Positions 9,833-20,892 of a DNA stretch of 64,000 bases are shown piece by piece. The notes below the pieces were generated by a model. That model saw nothing but the letters and a program-made list of their open reading frames with translations, was not told where the DNA came from and did no database searches. Position 1 is the stretch's first letter; each line of letters begins with the position of its first letter. The position numbers and the translations under genes were made by a program. This DNA comes from Corynebacterium atrinae (GTDB lineage Bacteria > Actinomycetota > Actinomycetes > Mycobacteriales > Mycobacteriaceae): positions 1,612,001 to 1,676,000 of the forward strand of contig NZ_CP046977.1 of assembly GCF_030408455.1 (NCBI RefSeq), in the 5' to 3' direction.

Positions 9833-10576
9833 GTGAACCGTCGCCTGTCTATCGCCCTCGTCACCATCGTGCCCCTGCTCGCTTCCTGCACCATCGATGA
9901 CATCGCGACGGTGTTCGGCCCCTCCCCTAATCCGGAACTGGTGCAATTGGCCAATCGCGCTGCCGCCGACGGCCGCGATGAGGAACTGGCAGCGCTTGAA
10001 GCTGAGATTGCCCGTCTGTGCGGGACTCACGCCGATGGAACGGCCCCCCAGTCGTGTGCCTGGGAACTAGAACCGGAGAAGGCTCCCAGCGGAGACGGGC
10101 TTTCCGTGATGATCGATGGAATTGGGAAGGCCCCCGCCGAGTCCCGCCCCCTCCTCGTCAGCCTTGCCGTCGACCAGGCGATCAACGTGAATCCAGGGAA
10201 CGACTTCCCAGTGGACGTGGACATCAAGGCTGATGCCACGTTGGTGCGGGAGATGCTCATGCAGGAATACGCTGCGGAATACGCCATCGGGGTGGCGAAC
10301 GCACTGGGTGACCCGGCAGACGTCGATAAGCTCCGGGCGGCCCACCAACAGCGGATCCTCCGCCTGCAGGAATTGCTGGCACCGTATGAGGTAGTGCCGG
10401 TCGCCGAGCCGGGCTACGAGTTAGCCGAAGGCGAGGCAATGCCGTCCATCAAGGACATTGAGCGCAACCTCGAGCAAGAATGGATGGCATCAGCCGTGGA
10501 CGCGAAGACCACCGCGTGGCGCGACTGGGCGGTTCGCGGGGCTGCCAGCACACAATTGTCAGTACAGGATTCATAA
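9833..10576 (+). CDS. Putative lipoprotein, DUF4439-like (ferritin-like helical) domain
   Basis: Predicted secreted lipoprotein of 247 aa. The N-terminus is a short signal peptide with lipobox LLASC, so Cys would be lipidated at about residue 19. The C-terminal half is helical ([35 protein letters not shown]) and resembles the DUF4439 domain often encoded next to rimP in corynebacteria. Function is unknown. The open frame extends 5' antisense to rimP; the GTG at 9833 puts the signal peptide at the N-terminus and is preferred, with TTG at 9824 as an alternative. Confidence 0.72.
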   Translation: MNRRLSIALVTIVPLLASCTIDDIATVFGPSPNPELVQLANRAAADGRDEELAALEAEIARLCGTHADGTAPQSCAWELEPEKAPSGDGLSVMIDGIGKAPAESRPLLVSLAVDQAINVNPGNDFPVDVDIKADATLVREMLMQEYAAEYAIGVANALGDPADVDKLRAAHQQRILRLQELLAPYEVVPVAEPGYELAEGEAMPSIKDIERNLEQEWMASAVDAKTTAWRDWAVRGAASTQLSVQDS

Positions 10577-10608
10577 GCTCGCCGTAGTGCGCGGGTAAAG
10601 TTCCGAAG

Positions 10609-12531
10609 GTGACCTCTTCAACCGCCCGCGCTTTCCGCTGGCTCACCCTCCTCCTGCTCGCCCTCGGAATGGGCGTCATCGCCCTGGGGGCCGCACAGCA
10701 GCCGTCCTCCCCCACCGCGATGCTTCCCGACGACGCCGAGTCGACCCAGGTCGCTGCGATCCTCGCGGAGCGTCCCGGCGACAACAGCAACGAAGCCATT
10801 GTGGTCTTCACTGCTAACGAGGGCTCGCGCCTCGACCTGGCGGCGCTCGCCCCGCGGGCCGCGGAACTCGGGGGACCGCTCATCCCCAACCAGGACCAAA
10901 CCGCCGCCTTGGTTCCGGTCGAGGTGTCCTCCGATAGCCTGCTCGACAACGTCGCCGCGGTGACCGACTTGCGCACCCAGGCCGCCGAGGGGTTGCCGGA
11001 TACGGTTACCGCCCAGGTCACCGGCCCGGCCGCCATCGACGCCGACCTCTCGGGAGTCTTCGAGGGTGCGAATGTCATGCTGCTAGCTGTCACCGGCATC
11101 ATCGTGGCGGTATTGCTCATCGTGACCTACCGCTCCCCGATCCTGTGGATCATCCCCATCGTGGTCATCGGTATCGCCGACCGCGTCGCTGCCACGGCCT
11201 ACACGTGGATTCTAGACGCCGTCGGGGCGAGCTGGAATGAGTCCACCGGCGGCATCCTCTCCGTCCTCGTTTTCGGCGCCGGCACCAACTACGCGCTGTT
11301 GCTCATCTCCCGCTACCGGGATGAACTGACCAAAACAGAGGACCGGTTCCAGGCCATGGCGGCCGCGTGGCTGCCCACCGTGAAGACGGTCTTCGCCTCC
11401 GGCACCACCGTCATCATCGGCGTGGCCTGCCTCCTGCTGTCCGCGGTGCCCACGACTCGCGGCCTGGGCATGGCGTCCATGATCGGCGTAACCATCGCGA
11501 TGATCTTCGCCATGTTCGCCCTCCCCGGGGCCCTCGTGCTGTTCAACCGGTGGATCTTCTGGCCCAAGGCTCCCGTAGTCGGCGAAGAAACCCAGCATAA
11601 GTTCTGGGATCGGATTGGCGGTGTGGTTCGCCGTCGCCCCATGCCGGTGGCCGTTGGCGCCCTCGCGCTGTTGGGAGTCGCCTGCCTTGGCGCACTACAG
11701 ATCCAGACGGGTCTGACCCAGTCAGATCAGTTCATTGATAAGCCCGAGTCCATTGCGGCGGCCGAAGCATTGGAGCAGGCGTTTCCGGATCAGCAGGCAA
11801 CGCCCGCGATCGTTGCCACCCACGACGCGGCTGCCGCTACCTCTGCGCTCGAGTCCGCGGGCGCCAACGTGGCCCCGCAAGACGCCGTGGCTGGGTGGGA
11901 TATCCTGCAGGTGTCCGGGCCGGACACCGCCGAGCTGCGCGAGATTCTCTCCGGCACCGATACCCTCGTCGGCGGCCAGAACGCTGAGCTTTACGATCAG
12001 GAGCAGTCCGCGTCGGATGACCGGATACTCATCTTCCCGCTCATCCTGGCGCTCATTTTCGTCGCGCTCATGGTCCTGCTGCGTTCGGTCCTTGCACCAC
12101 TGATTATGACGGCCTCGGTGCTGCTGACCAACATCGCGGCACTCGGCCTGGGCTGGTGGATCTCCACCACCGTCTTCGGCTTCGAGCGTTTCGACGGCGC
12201 CACGCCCCTCTACGCCTACGTCTTCCTCGTTGCGCTGGGCATTGATTACTCCATCTTCCTCATCACCCGTACCCAGGAGGAAGCGAAGGTGCACGGCACC
12301 AAGGAGGGCGTACTCAAGGCGCTATCCTCCACCGGCGGCGTGATCACCTCGGCCGGCATCCTCCTTGCGGCAGTCTTCGCGGCACTGGGCATCCTGCCGC
12401 TGGTGGTGCTCGCTCAGGTGGGCATCGTCATCTTCATCGGCGTGCTGCTGGACACCCTCATCGTGCGAACGATCTTGCTGCCCGCGATCGTGCAGATGTT
12501 GGGTGACAAGATCTGGTGGCCCAGCCGCTAG
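10609..12531 (+). CDS. MMPL family RND-type transporter
   Basis: Membrane transporter of 640 aa with the two-halves architecture of short MMPL proteins. Each half has one leading transmembrane helix, an extracytoplasmic loop, then a block of five helices; the first helix is [17 protein letters not shown] and the loops fall near residues 40-150 and 365-470. The motif [18 protein letters not shown] in repeat 1 pairs with [17 protein letters not shown] in repeat 2, both with the proton-relay Asp or equivalent and Tyr. Homologues export lipids or drugs. Starts with GTG; the 3' end overlaps proS by 4 nt in convergent orientation. Confidence 0.87.
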   Translation: MTSSTARAFRWLTLLLLALGMGVIALGAAQQPSSPTAMLPDDAESTQVAAILAERPGDNSNEAIVVFTANEGSRLDLAALAPRAAELGGPLIPNQDQTAALVPVEVSSDSLLDNVAAVTDLRTQAAEGLPDTVTAQVTGPAAIDADLSGVFEGANVMLLAVTGIIVAVLLIVTYRSPILWIIPIVVIGIADRVAATAYTWILDAVGASWNESTGGILSVLVFGAGTNYALLLISRYRDELTKTEDRFQAMAAAWLPTVKTVFASGTTVIIGVACLLLSAVPTTRGLGMASMIGVTIAMIFAMFALPGALVLFNRWIFWPKAPVVGEETQHKFWDRIGGVVRRRPMPVAVGALALLGVACLGALQIQTGLTQSDQFIDKPESIAAAEALEQAFPDQQATPAIVATHDAAAATSALESAGANVAPQDAVAGWDILQVSGPDTAELREILSGTDTLVGGQNAELYDQEQSASDDRILIFPLILALIFVALMVLLRSVLAPLIMTASVLLTNIAALGLGWWISTTVFGFERFDGATPLYAYVFLVALGIDYSIFLITRTQEEAKVHGTKEGVLKALSSTGGVITSAGILLAAVFAALGILPLVVLAQVGIVIFIGVLLDTLIVRTILLPAIVQMLGDKIWWPSR

Positions 12532-14285
12532 CCGCGCACCAGCTCTACGACGCGGGCGACGGCATCGGTGGCGGGAACCTCGAAGGTCTCGCCGCCCCGC
12601 ACTCGCACCTCGACGATGCCATCGGCGAAGGAGCGACCAAGGACCACGGCGACGGGCATGCCCAGCAGTTCGGCATCCTTGAACTTGACGCCGGGGCTGA
12701 CCTTGGGACGGTCGTCGAAAAGCACTTCGAGGCCCGCGGCATCGAGTTCGGCGACGATGGCGTCGCCCGCTTCCAGGGCGGCGGAGTCCTTGTTCGCCAC
12801 CACCACGTGCACTTGATACGGGGCGATCTCCATGGGCCAGTTCAAGCCCTTGTCATCGTGGCGCTGCTCGGCGAGCACAGCCATGAGGCGGGAGACGCCG
12901 ATGCCATAGGAGCCCATGGTCGGGATGGCTCGCTTGCCATTCTCGTCGAGGATCTGCACATCGAAAGCCTCGGTGTACTTGCGGCCCAGCTGGAAGATGT
13001 GGCCGATCTCGATGCCGCGCTCCAGGGTCAACGTGCCCATGCCATTCGGAGCGGGATCGCCCTCACGGATTTCGGCGGCCTCGATGAAGCCATCCACCTC
13101 AAAATCGCGGCCAGCGACGAGGCCGACGACGTGGCGGTTGGGGGCATCGGCGCCCGTGATCCACGCGGTGCCCGAGACGACTCGGGGGTCGGCGAGAACA
13201 CGAACCCCGTTTGCGGCGAGTCCGCGCGGGCCAACGTAGCCCTTGACCAGGAAGGGATTCTTCTTGAAGTCCTTCTCCTCTGCCAGCGCAACGTCGGCGG
13301 GCTCGAGGGAAGCCTCGAGGCGCTTCATGTCTACCTCGCGGTCGCCCGGCACGAGAACACCGAGGAGTTCGCGCTCCTCGGCGCCCGGCTCCAGGACCGT
13401 AACCACCAGACACTTGAGGGTGTCGGCGGCCGTGACCGGGCGGCCCTCGATCTCCACGCCAATGGTGTTGGCCCAGTCCACGAGGGTGGCGATGGTCTCC
13501 GAATCCGGGGTGTCATGCTCGACCGCCTCGGCCAAGCCTTCAATGGGCCGCTCGGTGCCCGGCTGGGTCACCACCGCCTCCACGTTGGCGGCGTAATCGC
13601 CGTCGGTGGCGCGCACGAACGTGTCCTCGCCGTTGGGGCTGAGCGCAAGGAATTCCTCCGAGGCCGAGCCACCCATCGCACCCGAGGTTGCCTCACAGAT
13701 GGCGTACTCCAGGCCCAGGCGGTTGAAAATGGCCTGGTAGGCGCCCCGGTGGACTTGGTAGGACTGCTCCAAACCGGCGTCGGTCATGTCGAAGGAGTAG
13801 GAATCCTTCATCACGAACTCGCGCCCGCGGAGGATGCCCGCGCGGGGACGCTCCTCATCGCGGTACTTCGTCTGGATTTGGTACAGGGTGACGGGGAAAT
13901 CCTTGTAGGAGCTGTACAAATCCTTCACGGCGGTGGCGAACATTTCCTCGTGCGTCGGGCCGAGGAGCATGTCATTTCCCTTGCGGTCCTGCAGGCGGAA
14001 CAGCGCGGAACCGTACTCGGTCCACCGACCCGTCTTCTCATAAGGATCACGGGGCAGGAGTGCGGGGAACAGCAGCTCTTGGCCGCCAATGTTGTCCATC
14101 TCCTCGCGGACGACGTTTTCGATCTTGCGCAGCGTGCGCAGGCCCAGCGGCAGCCAGGAGTAGACGCCGGGCGCGGCGCGGCGAACGTATCCGGCCCGGA
14201 CGAGGAGCTTGTGGCTGGGCACCTCGGCGTCGGCAGGATCTTCGCGCAAGGTGCGCAGGAACAGCGAGGACAGACGTGTGATCAT
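12528..14285 (-). CDS. proS: Prolyl-tRNA synthetase
   Basis: Class II aminoacyl-tRNA synthetase (585 aa) that charges tRNA-Pro. Class II motif 2 is seen as [19 protein letters not shown] with the downstream VMKDSYSFD. The bacterial-type editing (INS) domain is present in the middle, including GSASEEFLA, and the anticodon-binding domain forms the C-terminal third. Full length for the bacterial type. Divergent from yaaA with only about 32 nt between starts. Confidence 0.96.
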   Translation of the reverse strand: MITRLSSLFLRTLREDPADAEVPSHKLLVRAGYVRRAAPGVYSWLPLGLRTLRKIENVVREEMDNIGGQELLFPALLPRDPYEKTGRWTEYGSALFRLQDRKGNDMLLGPTHEEMFATAVKDLYSSYKDFPVTLYQIQTKYRDEERPRAGILRGREFVMKDSYSFDMTDAGLEQSYQVHRGAYQAIFNRLGLEYAICEATSGAMGGSASEEFLALSPNGEDTFVRATDGDYAANVEAVVTQPGTERPIEGLAEAVEHDTPDSETIATLVDWANTIGVEIEGRPVTAADTLKCLVVTVLEPGAEERELLGVLVPGDREVDMKRLEASLEPADVALAEEKDFKKNPFLVKGYVGPRGLAANGVRVLADPRVVSGTAWITGADAPNRHVVGLVAGRDFEVDGFIEAAEIREGDPAPNGMGTLTLERGIEIGHIFQLGRKYTEAFDVQILDENGKRAIPTMGSYGIGVSRLMAVLAEQRHDDKGLNWPMEIAPYQVHVVVANKDSAALEAGDAIVAELDAAGLEVLFDDRPKVSPGVKFKDAELLGMPVAVVLGRSFADGIVEVRVRGGETFEVPATDAVARVVELVRG

Positions 14286-14317
14286 GAACGGTAACTCTAC
14301 CCGGTAGCCTGATCGTC

Positions 14318-15046
14318 ATGCTGATTGTGTTGCCCCCTTCGGAAACCAAAGCTCACGGTGGGTCCCATCCGCCTTTGGACCTGGATTCTTTGTCGTTTCC
14401 GAGCTTGAATCCGGCTCGCGACTCCATCATCAGCCTCCTCGAATCCATGCCTGTTGACGAGGCTATGGGTGTGCTCGGTATCTCGGAGAAACTTCGGCCG
14501 GAAGCCGAATCCAACCGGTCGCTCCGCACGTCCCCCACCATGCCGGCACTGCAGCGCTACACCGGAGTGCTTTTCGACGCCCTCGATGCCCCGTCCCTGC
14601 CACCCTCCGCGTGGCAACGCCTCGCCGTCGGCTCGGCACTGTTCGGGGTCGTCCGGGCAGGTGATCTCATCCCGCATTATCGCTTGTCGGCGGGCACGAA
14701 GTTGCCCGGTCCCGATGGCGTCGCTGTCACCATGAAGGCTCGCTGGGGCACCACAATCACCGAGGCCTTGGCGTCGGAAAAGTTGCTCGTTGACCTAAGA
14801 TCCGGCGCCTACCAGCAATTGGGCCGGGTACCCGGCGCGGTGACGGTGCGGGTGGAATCAACTCAGCCGGATGGTTCACGGAAGGTGGTCAGCCACTTCA
14901 ATAAGCACTACAAGGGTGAGCTGGCCCGGGTGCTGGCGTTGGCGCCGGATGAGCCGGAGTCAGTGGAAGACATCCTCGCGATTGTTCGGGCGGCTGGCAT
15001 GGAGGTGGAGCACACCTCGCAGACGGTGCTCACCGTGGTGGTCTAG
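14318..15046 (+). CDS. yaaA: Peroxide stress protein YaaA (DUF328)
   Basis: Cytoplasmic DNA-binding-fold protein of 242 aa. In E. coli YaaA lowers intracellular free iron and protects from hydrogen peroxide. The N-terminus MLIVLPPSETKAHGG and the C-terminal VVSHFNKHYKGELARVL are diagnostic of the family. Length is normal. It lies back-to-back with proS and is followed after about 50 nt by the AAA ATPase, possibly in one transcript. Confidence 0.9.
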   Translation: MLIVLPPSETKAHGGSHPPLDLDSLSFPSLNPARDSIISLLESMPVDEAMGVLGISEKLRPEAESNRSLRTSPTMPALQRYTGVLFDALDAPSLPPSAWQRLAVGSALFGVVRAGDLIPHYRLSAGTKLPGPDGVAVTMKARWGTTITEALASEKLLVDLRSGAYQQLGRVPGAVTVRVESTQPDGSRKVVSHFNKHYKGELARVLALAPDEPESVEDILAIVRAAGMEVEHTSQTVLTVVV

Positions 15047-15096
15047 TCGCCATTTCCCAGCTAGGGTGGAATTTATCAATTTATCAAGGAGTCGCT

Positions 15097-16209
15097 GTGA
15101 AGAACCCTTTCCGCCCCACTTTCGGCGCCAGCCCGTACTACTGGGCCGGACGCCGCGTCATTCTCGATGAGTTCGCCCGCGCCATCGACGGCTACCCGGG
15201 AGACCCCACCCGCAGCCTCATCATTGATGGCGCCCGCGGCATCGGCAAGACGGTCCTCCTCACTGAACTCGAAGATATCGCCGCCCAACAGGGCTGGATC
15301 GTCCTGCGCGCCACCGGCCGCCACGACATGATTCGCACCCTCGTCGAATCCACCATCCCCATGAAGATTCGCGAGCTCGCTCCCCCACCCGGCCGCAAAG
15401 TCACGGGTGTGAGTATCACCGGCCTGGGCAGCGTGGACACCGAACTGACCCCCGGCGTCGATCCCACTCCCACCCTGTCCTCCCGGCTGCGCGACCTGCT
15501 TGGGCTGCTCAGCGGAGCCGGCGTCCTCATCACGGTCGACGAGGTTCAAGATGCCGATCCCGATAACCTCAGCCACCTCGCCGTGGCCTACCAGGATCTC
15601 ATCCGCGACAACCTCGAAGTTTCACTCGCTATGGCGGGCCTCACCCACGGGGTCAATCGGCTCCTCGACCTACCGGGCACTACCTTCCTGCGCCGTGCCC
15701 GCCGGTTTGAGCTCGGCCCGCTCACCGACGACGATGCCCGCGCCACCCTCCTCGCTACCGCCGAGGGCTCCGGCCGACCCTTCGACAACGCCGGGGTCGA
15801 CGCCGCCGTGCACCTTGCCCAGGGCTATCCCTACTTGGTGCAGCTCGTGGGCTATCTCGCGTGGAGTAGCTCCGGAGGAACCATCACCGCAGAGGACGTG
15901 TCTGTGGTACGCCAGGATGCGGTCCTGACCATGGGGTCCCAGGTTCATGCACCCTCGCTCAAGGGCGTGCCGCCAGCGCAGATCGCCTACCTCCGGGCGG
16001 TGGCCGACCTCATCGGCGATGAGGAATCGGTGTCCTCGTCGGCCGTGGCGGAAGCCGTAGGCAAACGCCCGAACGAGGCAACCGACACCCGCGGAAAACT
16101 GCTAGACCGGGGTCTGATCGAGTCACCTTCATGGGGGCAGGTGTCCTTCACACTCCCCTACTTGGCGGAATTCCTGCGCAGCAATAGACGAGTTACCCGG
16201 GTCAACTGA
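15097..16209 (+). CDS. AAA family ATPase of unknown role
   Basis: STAND/Orc-like ATPase of 370 aa. Walker A GARGIGKT is at 45-52, and Walker B is LITVDEVQDAD near 145. A helical lid follows, and a C-terminal winged-helix-like segment (VAEAVGKRPNEATDTRGKL) sits near 310-330. Such ATP-binding proteins are scattered in actinobacteria and mostly uncharacterised. The GTG start follows AAGGAG at a good distance. GC content and codon use resemble the neighbouring core genes, unlike the helicase gene that begins 160 nt downstream, so the two are not obviously one acquired unit. Confidence 0.75.
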   Translation: MKNPFRPTFGASPYYWAGRRVILDEFARAIDGYPGDPTRSLIIDGARGIGKTVLLTELEDIAAQQGWIVLRATGRHDMIRTLVESTIPMKIRELAPPPGRKVTGVSITGLGSVDTELTPGVDPTPTLSSRLRDLLGLLSGAGVLITVDEVQDADPDNLSHLAVAYQDLIRDNLEVSLAMAGLTHGVNRLLDLPGTTFLRRARRFELGPLTDDDARATLLATAEGSGRPFDNAGVDAAVHLAQGYPYLVQLVGYLAWSSSGGTITAEDVSVVRQDAVLTMGSQVHAPSLKGVPPAQIAYLRAVADLIGDEESVSSSAVAEAVGKRPNEATDTRGKLLDRGLIESPSWGQVSFTLPYLAEFLRSNRRVTRVN

Positions 16210-16368
16210 ATATCTGTTTCAAGTAGGTCAGTCAAACAATTCTAGCTCTCCAAGGTCCCCTATCCTCATGCATTTAAGAGTAGCGACGTCATCTAGGATT
16301 CTCTCTTGTCCCCTCCACCACGCGGAGCCCAGTCTCTGCGTAAGCACTACGGCCTACAGGAATATGGA

Positions 16369-19300
16369 ATGCCTTCTAAAAGCGATTTGGTTGATAATGC
16401 CGCAAAACTCTTTACTTACCTCGCCCGACTTCAGGAGATGAGAGAAAAACGCATTTCTGACCTTGAGTCCTACAAGGAAGACGGAAAGGTCATCTGGCTT
16501 CAAAGCTTGCCGCATCATGATGCCGTCAGTGTCAGCGATGTCATAACCGAATACGAACCAGTCCTTACAGTTGACCGAGTTACTACAGCTGAACCGCAGT
16601 TGCCGCCTCCCGACATCAGGGAGTACTTGAATGGCCCGTGGGACGACCCCGAGAGCCGGCCGACTGTGCGTCCGAACGCAATCGAAGACGTCCAATATCG
16701 CGCGCACGAATGGCTGACCGTCTGGGACTTCTCGGCGAAGAAGGAGCTTTCAAATCGACCGATACGCAAGCTCTACGCTGATCTCTTCCAGCTGCGTAGG
16801 GACATGGAGAGAGCTAGCGAGTCTTTCGAGTTAGTCTTCGCTTTTGGCCTCTTGACCTGGCTACCCGCAGGAAGCAGTAAAGTTCGTCGTCACATTTTTA
16901 CAGTTGGAATTGAAGTGGGCTTCGATGACGTTTCCGGACAAATCTCCGTCACCCTCACCGATTCTCACGCAGGGATTCGAACCGAGCTCAACATGCTCGA
17001 ACCGAGCATGCATGACGCATCCCTCCCCAGCCGACTGCAGACCCTAGCGGAGACGAATGAAGTTCTGGAGATCTCCGCAGGCTTCTCCCAAGAGATCGGG
17101 GTACCAACCGCTAATCTTCTAGCTACAAACGGAGCGTACGTGGACACGTCCTCCATTCCGGATGCCCAGGCCTACCCTCAAGTCTCCTACTCACCTGCAA
17201 TCATCATGCGGAAAAAGGGGCAGCGTGGCTACACTACTGCCTTCGACCGCATCGCCGAGCAAATCCAGCAATCCGGTGAAGTACCTGCGGGCCTCATCAC
17301 CATGATCGATCCAGATCAGCCACCCTCTACCGTCCGAGACTCCCGCCCTGGTGCACTGCTTGAAGGCAAAGACAACGAAATCTTTAGCCCGCTCCCGCTC
17401 AACCGGGAGCAGGAGATGGTTCTCGAACGTGTTGACACGAATGCTCAAACCGTCGTCCAGGGGCCTCCCGGGACCGGAAAAACACATACCGCAGCAGCTC
17501 TCATCACCCATCTCTTGGCTCAGGGAAAACGAATTCTCGTCACCGCACACACGGAGCGTGCGCTATACGAAGTTCGGGGAAAACTCCCCGAAGAAATCCG
17601 CGACCTCGCTGTCTCAGCCATCGGTCACAGCACATCCGAGATGGCCGAATTGAACGGATCAATCCACAAGATTGCTTCTTCGTCCGAAGACTTCGATCTC
17701 CAAGAAAACCTGGCATTGGAGAAGCAAGAGCGACACAAGGTTTCCAAACTACTGAGCGAACGAGAGCGGATGACTAAGAAGCTAGTAGATGCACTGCTGG
17801 ACGAATCAACGTCGCAACAAGTAGGAAGCTATCGCGGAACGAAACCGGCGCTAGTTAGACGCTATTTTGACGACGCAGAAAAGTACCGCTGGATACTCCA
17901 CGGAAATGGCCCCAAAACGAGCACCTCCCCGCTCCAGAACGGTGAAGCAATCGAGCTACTCCAGCTCTTGCGCGACGATGCTTTGACCTTTTCAGTTTCT
18001 GAATTTAAGCTGACGCCCAAAGATCTTCCGACTCTCATGCCTTTAGAAGAGTTCACTGAAGCAGCTAATCATCTTTCCCAACTGAATAAGTCCATCTCAC
18101 TTTCACCATCCGTACACTGGGCAGACCTAGCTAAGTCCATTTCTGAAATTCCTCGGGAAACAATTGAGCAGCTTCATTCAGACCTAATTCGCCTTCTCCA
18201 CCAAATTGAAGCCATTGAATCAGCAGGCATCGATTGGCGAAACAAGGTGTTACGTGAGGTCATAGCTGGCTCCGGAGACCGATGGATTTCAATCGTCCGT
18301 GACATCGACTCATCTACGAGGCGTGCTCAAAAGATACTCAGATCTTGCGGAAACGTACAGATAGAACCAGCCGACGGCCTGGCGAGATATTCACATCAAG
18401 CTGCCGAACTCAGTGAATACGTGGCATCAGGAAATGTGATCCGTCTAAAGCCCGACGGAACTGTCAAACTCCCGCTACTCTCCCGTGCAGTTCTCAAAAA
18501 CAACATGTCCCTGCTGGAGTCAGTGCGAGTCGATGGCCGCGTACCCACGAGTGCCGAAGATTACGCTCTTTTACAGAACCATATTCAATTCGAGACAGCT
18601 ATCACGCAGGCTGAAAGTCTAATCGCCGCAGTGCGACCCGTGCCTGCGGCACAATCTCCACACCACCGGATAAGCGAAGCGCGCCAAACCGTCGAGCTAT
18701 TGCAGCCAGCCATCGATCTCGGTGTGGAGATTGTTAAACTTAACAAACACGTAGAAAAACTACTGCTCCGGACGATTTCCTGGAAATCCCCTGGCGCGGT
18801 GCGTAGCTACGCGGAGGCCCTACAGCGGCGAATCGCCGAGCTAGACATCAAAGATGCAAAAGTTCCTTTTCAGGAGCTGTCCAGATCTCTGTACGTGGCG
18901 CTTCGCACTCAGCAGCAATACCCTGAGTGGATTACTCTTCTGCTTTCTGCTGTCAAAAGTCGAGATACATTGGCCTATTCTGAGGCTCTTCGAAAACGAG
19001 AAAATATTGTTCGAGATATTGACACGGTCAAACGAAGGGAGAGTCTCAGCTCTCTCCTCAACCAGTGGCATCCAGTACTAGCAAAAGAAGTGATTGGTGA
19101 CCCCAACAGCCTGAAGTGGGACGAGCAACTCTCCACTTTGGAGAATGCGGCTGATTGGGCCCATCTGGGCGTCAAGATTCAGCAACGGGGCAGTATTGAC
19201 GCCAACCGCATCCAGGACGAGATTCGTGTCATCGACGAAAAGCTCCATGAATCCGCAGGAGAACTGGCACAACTTCGGGCATGGCGTGAAGCCGTTCACC

Positions 19301-20892
19301 GCCTCACCCCAACCGCTCGAGCTCGCCTGACCCATTATGTCCAAGAGACCCGGCGACTCGGCAAAGGAACTGGAAAGTATGCTTCCGAGCAACGGGCCTC
19401 AGTTCGTCGCGCTCTCGATGCTTGTAGGGAATATGTTCCTGTGTGGATTATGCCCCTTGGTCGAGTAGTTGATCAGGTGAGTTTGAACGAGAACTCCTTT
19501 GATGTCATCATCGTGGATGAGGCGTCGCAGGCGGGTATGGAGGCCACGTTCCTCCAGTACCTTGCGCCACGGGTCGTGGTGATCGGCGATGACAAACAAG
19601 TGTCTCCCAATACAATTGGCACCAGCCTTTTGGAAGTTGATAGCTTAGCTAGCCAGTATTTGAAGGGTATTCCTTTCAAGGATGCGTTCGCAAATCCTAA
19701 TCGATCTTTCTTCGACGACGCAGTTATGCGTTTCTCCGGTCGAATAACGTTGAAGGAGCACCGTCGGTGCGTTCCTGAGATCATTAACTTTTCCAACCTC
19801 ATCGCATACGAGCGGGAGAATATTCGTCTCGAGCCAGTGCGGCAGGTCGGGAGGGACCGGTTAGACCCCTTCAAGGTTGTTTACGCTGAGGGGGGTTTCA
19901 CAAGAGGCACTACGGATAGCCTGCAAAATGAGGTGGAGGCCCAGGCAGTAGTTGATCTGGTTGCAGCGTGCGACAAGGATGCGCGATATGAGGGCATGAC
20001 TTTTGGCATCATCTCTTTGACCGGCAAAGGCCAGGCCAGGAAGATGCAACAGCTCGTTCAGCAGCGTTTTTCGCCTAACATGATCGAATCCCGGGAACTC
20101 ATGGTTGGTGACGCATCTGATTTCCAGGGTGCCGAAAGAGATGTGATGTTCCTTTCCATGGTCGCATCACTAAGCGGCGAGCGCAGAGTCGCCGCCCTGA
20201 CTCGAGATTTGTACGTCCAGCGATACAACGTTGCCGTAAGCCGTGCAAAGGACCAAGTCTGGCTCGTTCATTCCCTTCGACGCTCGGACGTGCACACCGA
20301 AGGTGACATGCGCCATGAACTGCTCGAATATGCCTATAACGTAGCGTCTAGATCAACATGCCAACTCGAGGCATCCCAACCTGTGGATGAGAGGAGTCAC
20401 GTGGAACCATTTGATTCTCTCTTTGAACAGCGCGTTTACAACCAGATTTCAGCGAGAGGCTATTCGATCACACCGCAAGTGCCAGTAATCGGTTACCACA
20501 TTGACCTTGTAGTCGAAGGTGTAGATCAGAGAGTCGCTGTCGAGTGCGACGGAGATCACTGGCATAGCGGTGATGCAATCAGGCAAGATCTAGTGCGGCA
20601 GAGGAATCTTGAACGTGTTGGTTGGACGTTCTTTCGAGTCAGGGAATCAGACTTCTATGCGGACACCGCCGGATCGCTGGAGCCACTTTGGCAGCTTCTG
20701 GACGACAAGGGTATCGAACCTTTCGCCGATTCCAGCGATTCGGGAGAATCGCCCAGTGGAAATTTCTACCGGGTTGCCCGTGATGGATCTATCGAGCAAC
20801 TATCTGGGCCGGGCGACGAGCTCACTGAAGGACTCAAGGTTATTTCCACCATCCCGACTTGCGCGCTGAAGTCCGCCGACTCTGCGCTTTAA
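16369..20892 (+). CDS. Large SF1 helicase with C-terminal Vsr-like nuclease domain (candidate defence gene)
   Basis: Protein of 1507 aa. An N-terminal region (1-340) without a recognised domain precedes a superfamily 1 helicase core split by a long helical insert. Walker A GPPGTGKTHT is at about 365. Walker B VDEASQAG is at about 1050, followed by IGDDKQVSP (1070) and the arginine-finger motif YNVAVSRAKDQVWL (1286). The C-terminus carries a restriction-endonuclease fold: LFEQRVYNQI (1350), IDLVVEG (1379) and VAVECDGDHWH (1389), the pattern of Vsr/MTES_1575-type nucleases. The gene is visibly AT-richer than its neighbours and uses more AAA/GAA codons, which suggests transfer. I prefer ATG 16369 to TTG 16306. 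Nuclease-helicase activity on foreign nucleic acid is inference. Confidence 0.8.
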   Translation: MPSKSDLVDNAAKLFTYLARLQEMREKRISDLESYKEDGKVIWLQSLPHHDAVSVSDVITEYEPVLTVDRVTTAEPQLPPPDIREYLNGPWDDPESRPTVRPNAIEDVQYRAHEWLTVWDFSAKKELSNRPIRKLYADLFQLRRDMERASESFELVFAFGLLTWLPAGSSKVRRHIFTVGIEVGFDDVSGQISVTLTDSHAGIRTELNMLEPSMHDASLPSRLQTLAETNEVLEISAGFSQEIGVPTANLLATNGAYVDTSSIPDAQAYPQVSYSPAIIMRKKGQRGYTTAFDRIAEQIQQSGEVPAGLITMIDPDQPPSTVRDSRPGALLEGKDNEIFSPLPLNREQEMVLERVDTNAQTVVQGPPGTGKTHTAAALITHLLAQGKRILVTAHTERALYEVRGKLPEEIRDLAVSAIGHSTSEMAELNGSIHKIASSSEDFDLQENLALEKQERHKVSKLLSERERMTKKLVDALLDESTSQQVGSYRGTKPALVRRYFDDAEKYRWILHGNGPKTSTSPLQNGEAIELLQLLRDDALTFSVSEFKLTPKDLPTLMPLEEFTEAANHLSQLNKSISLSPSVHWADLAKSISEIPRETIEQLHSDLIRLLHQIEAIESAGIDWRNKVLREVIAGSGDRWISIVRDIDSSTRRAQKILRSCGNVQIEPADGLARYSHQAAELSEYVASGNVIRLKPDGTVKLPLLSRAVLKNNMSLLESVRVDGRVPTSAEDYALLQNHIQFETAITQAESLIAAVRPVPAAQSPHHRISEARQTVELLQPAIDLGVEIVKLNKHVEKLLLRTISWKSPGAVRSYAEALQRRIAELDIKDAKVPFQELSRSLYVALRTQQQYPEWITLLLSAVKSRDTLAYSEALRKRENIVRDIDTVKRRESLSSLLNQWHPVLAKEVIGDPNSLKWDEQLSTLENAADWAHLGVKIQQRGSIDANRIQDEIRVIDEKLHESAGELAQLRAWREAVHRLTPTARARLTHYVQETRRLGKGTGKYASEQRASVRRALDACREYVPVWIMPLGRVVDQVSLNENSFDVIIVDEASQAGMEATFLQYLAPRVVVIGDDKQVSPNTIGTSLLEVDSLASQYLKGIPFKDAFANPNRSFFDDAVMRFSGRITLKEHRRCVPEIINFSNLIAYERENIRLEPVRQVGRDRLDPFKVVYAEGGFTRGTTDSLQNEVEAQAVVDLVAACDKDARYEGMTFGIISLTGKGQARKMQQLVQQRFSPNMIESRELMVGDASDFQGAERDVMFLSMVASLSGERRVAALTRDLYVQRYNVAVSRAKDQVWLVHSLRRSDVHTEGDMRHELLEYAYNVASRSTCQLEASQPVDERSHVEPFDSLFEQRVYNQISARGYSITPQVPVIGYHIDLVVEGVDQRVAVECDGDHWHSGDAIRQDLVRQRNLERVGWTFFRVRESDFYADTAGSLEPLWQLLDDKGIEPFADSSDSGESPSGNFYRVARDGSIEQLSGPGDELTEGLKVISTIPTCALKSADSAL

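Noticed and set aside
12516-14294. A 592-codon plus-strand frame across proS
   Set aside because: Antisense shadow of proS; product lacks any recognised domain and no ribosome site precedes it.
16306-16368. TTG start for the helicase
   Set aside because: No convincing ribosome site and a rare codon; ATG 16369 follows an AGGA-like element.
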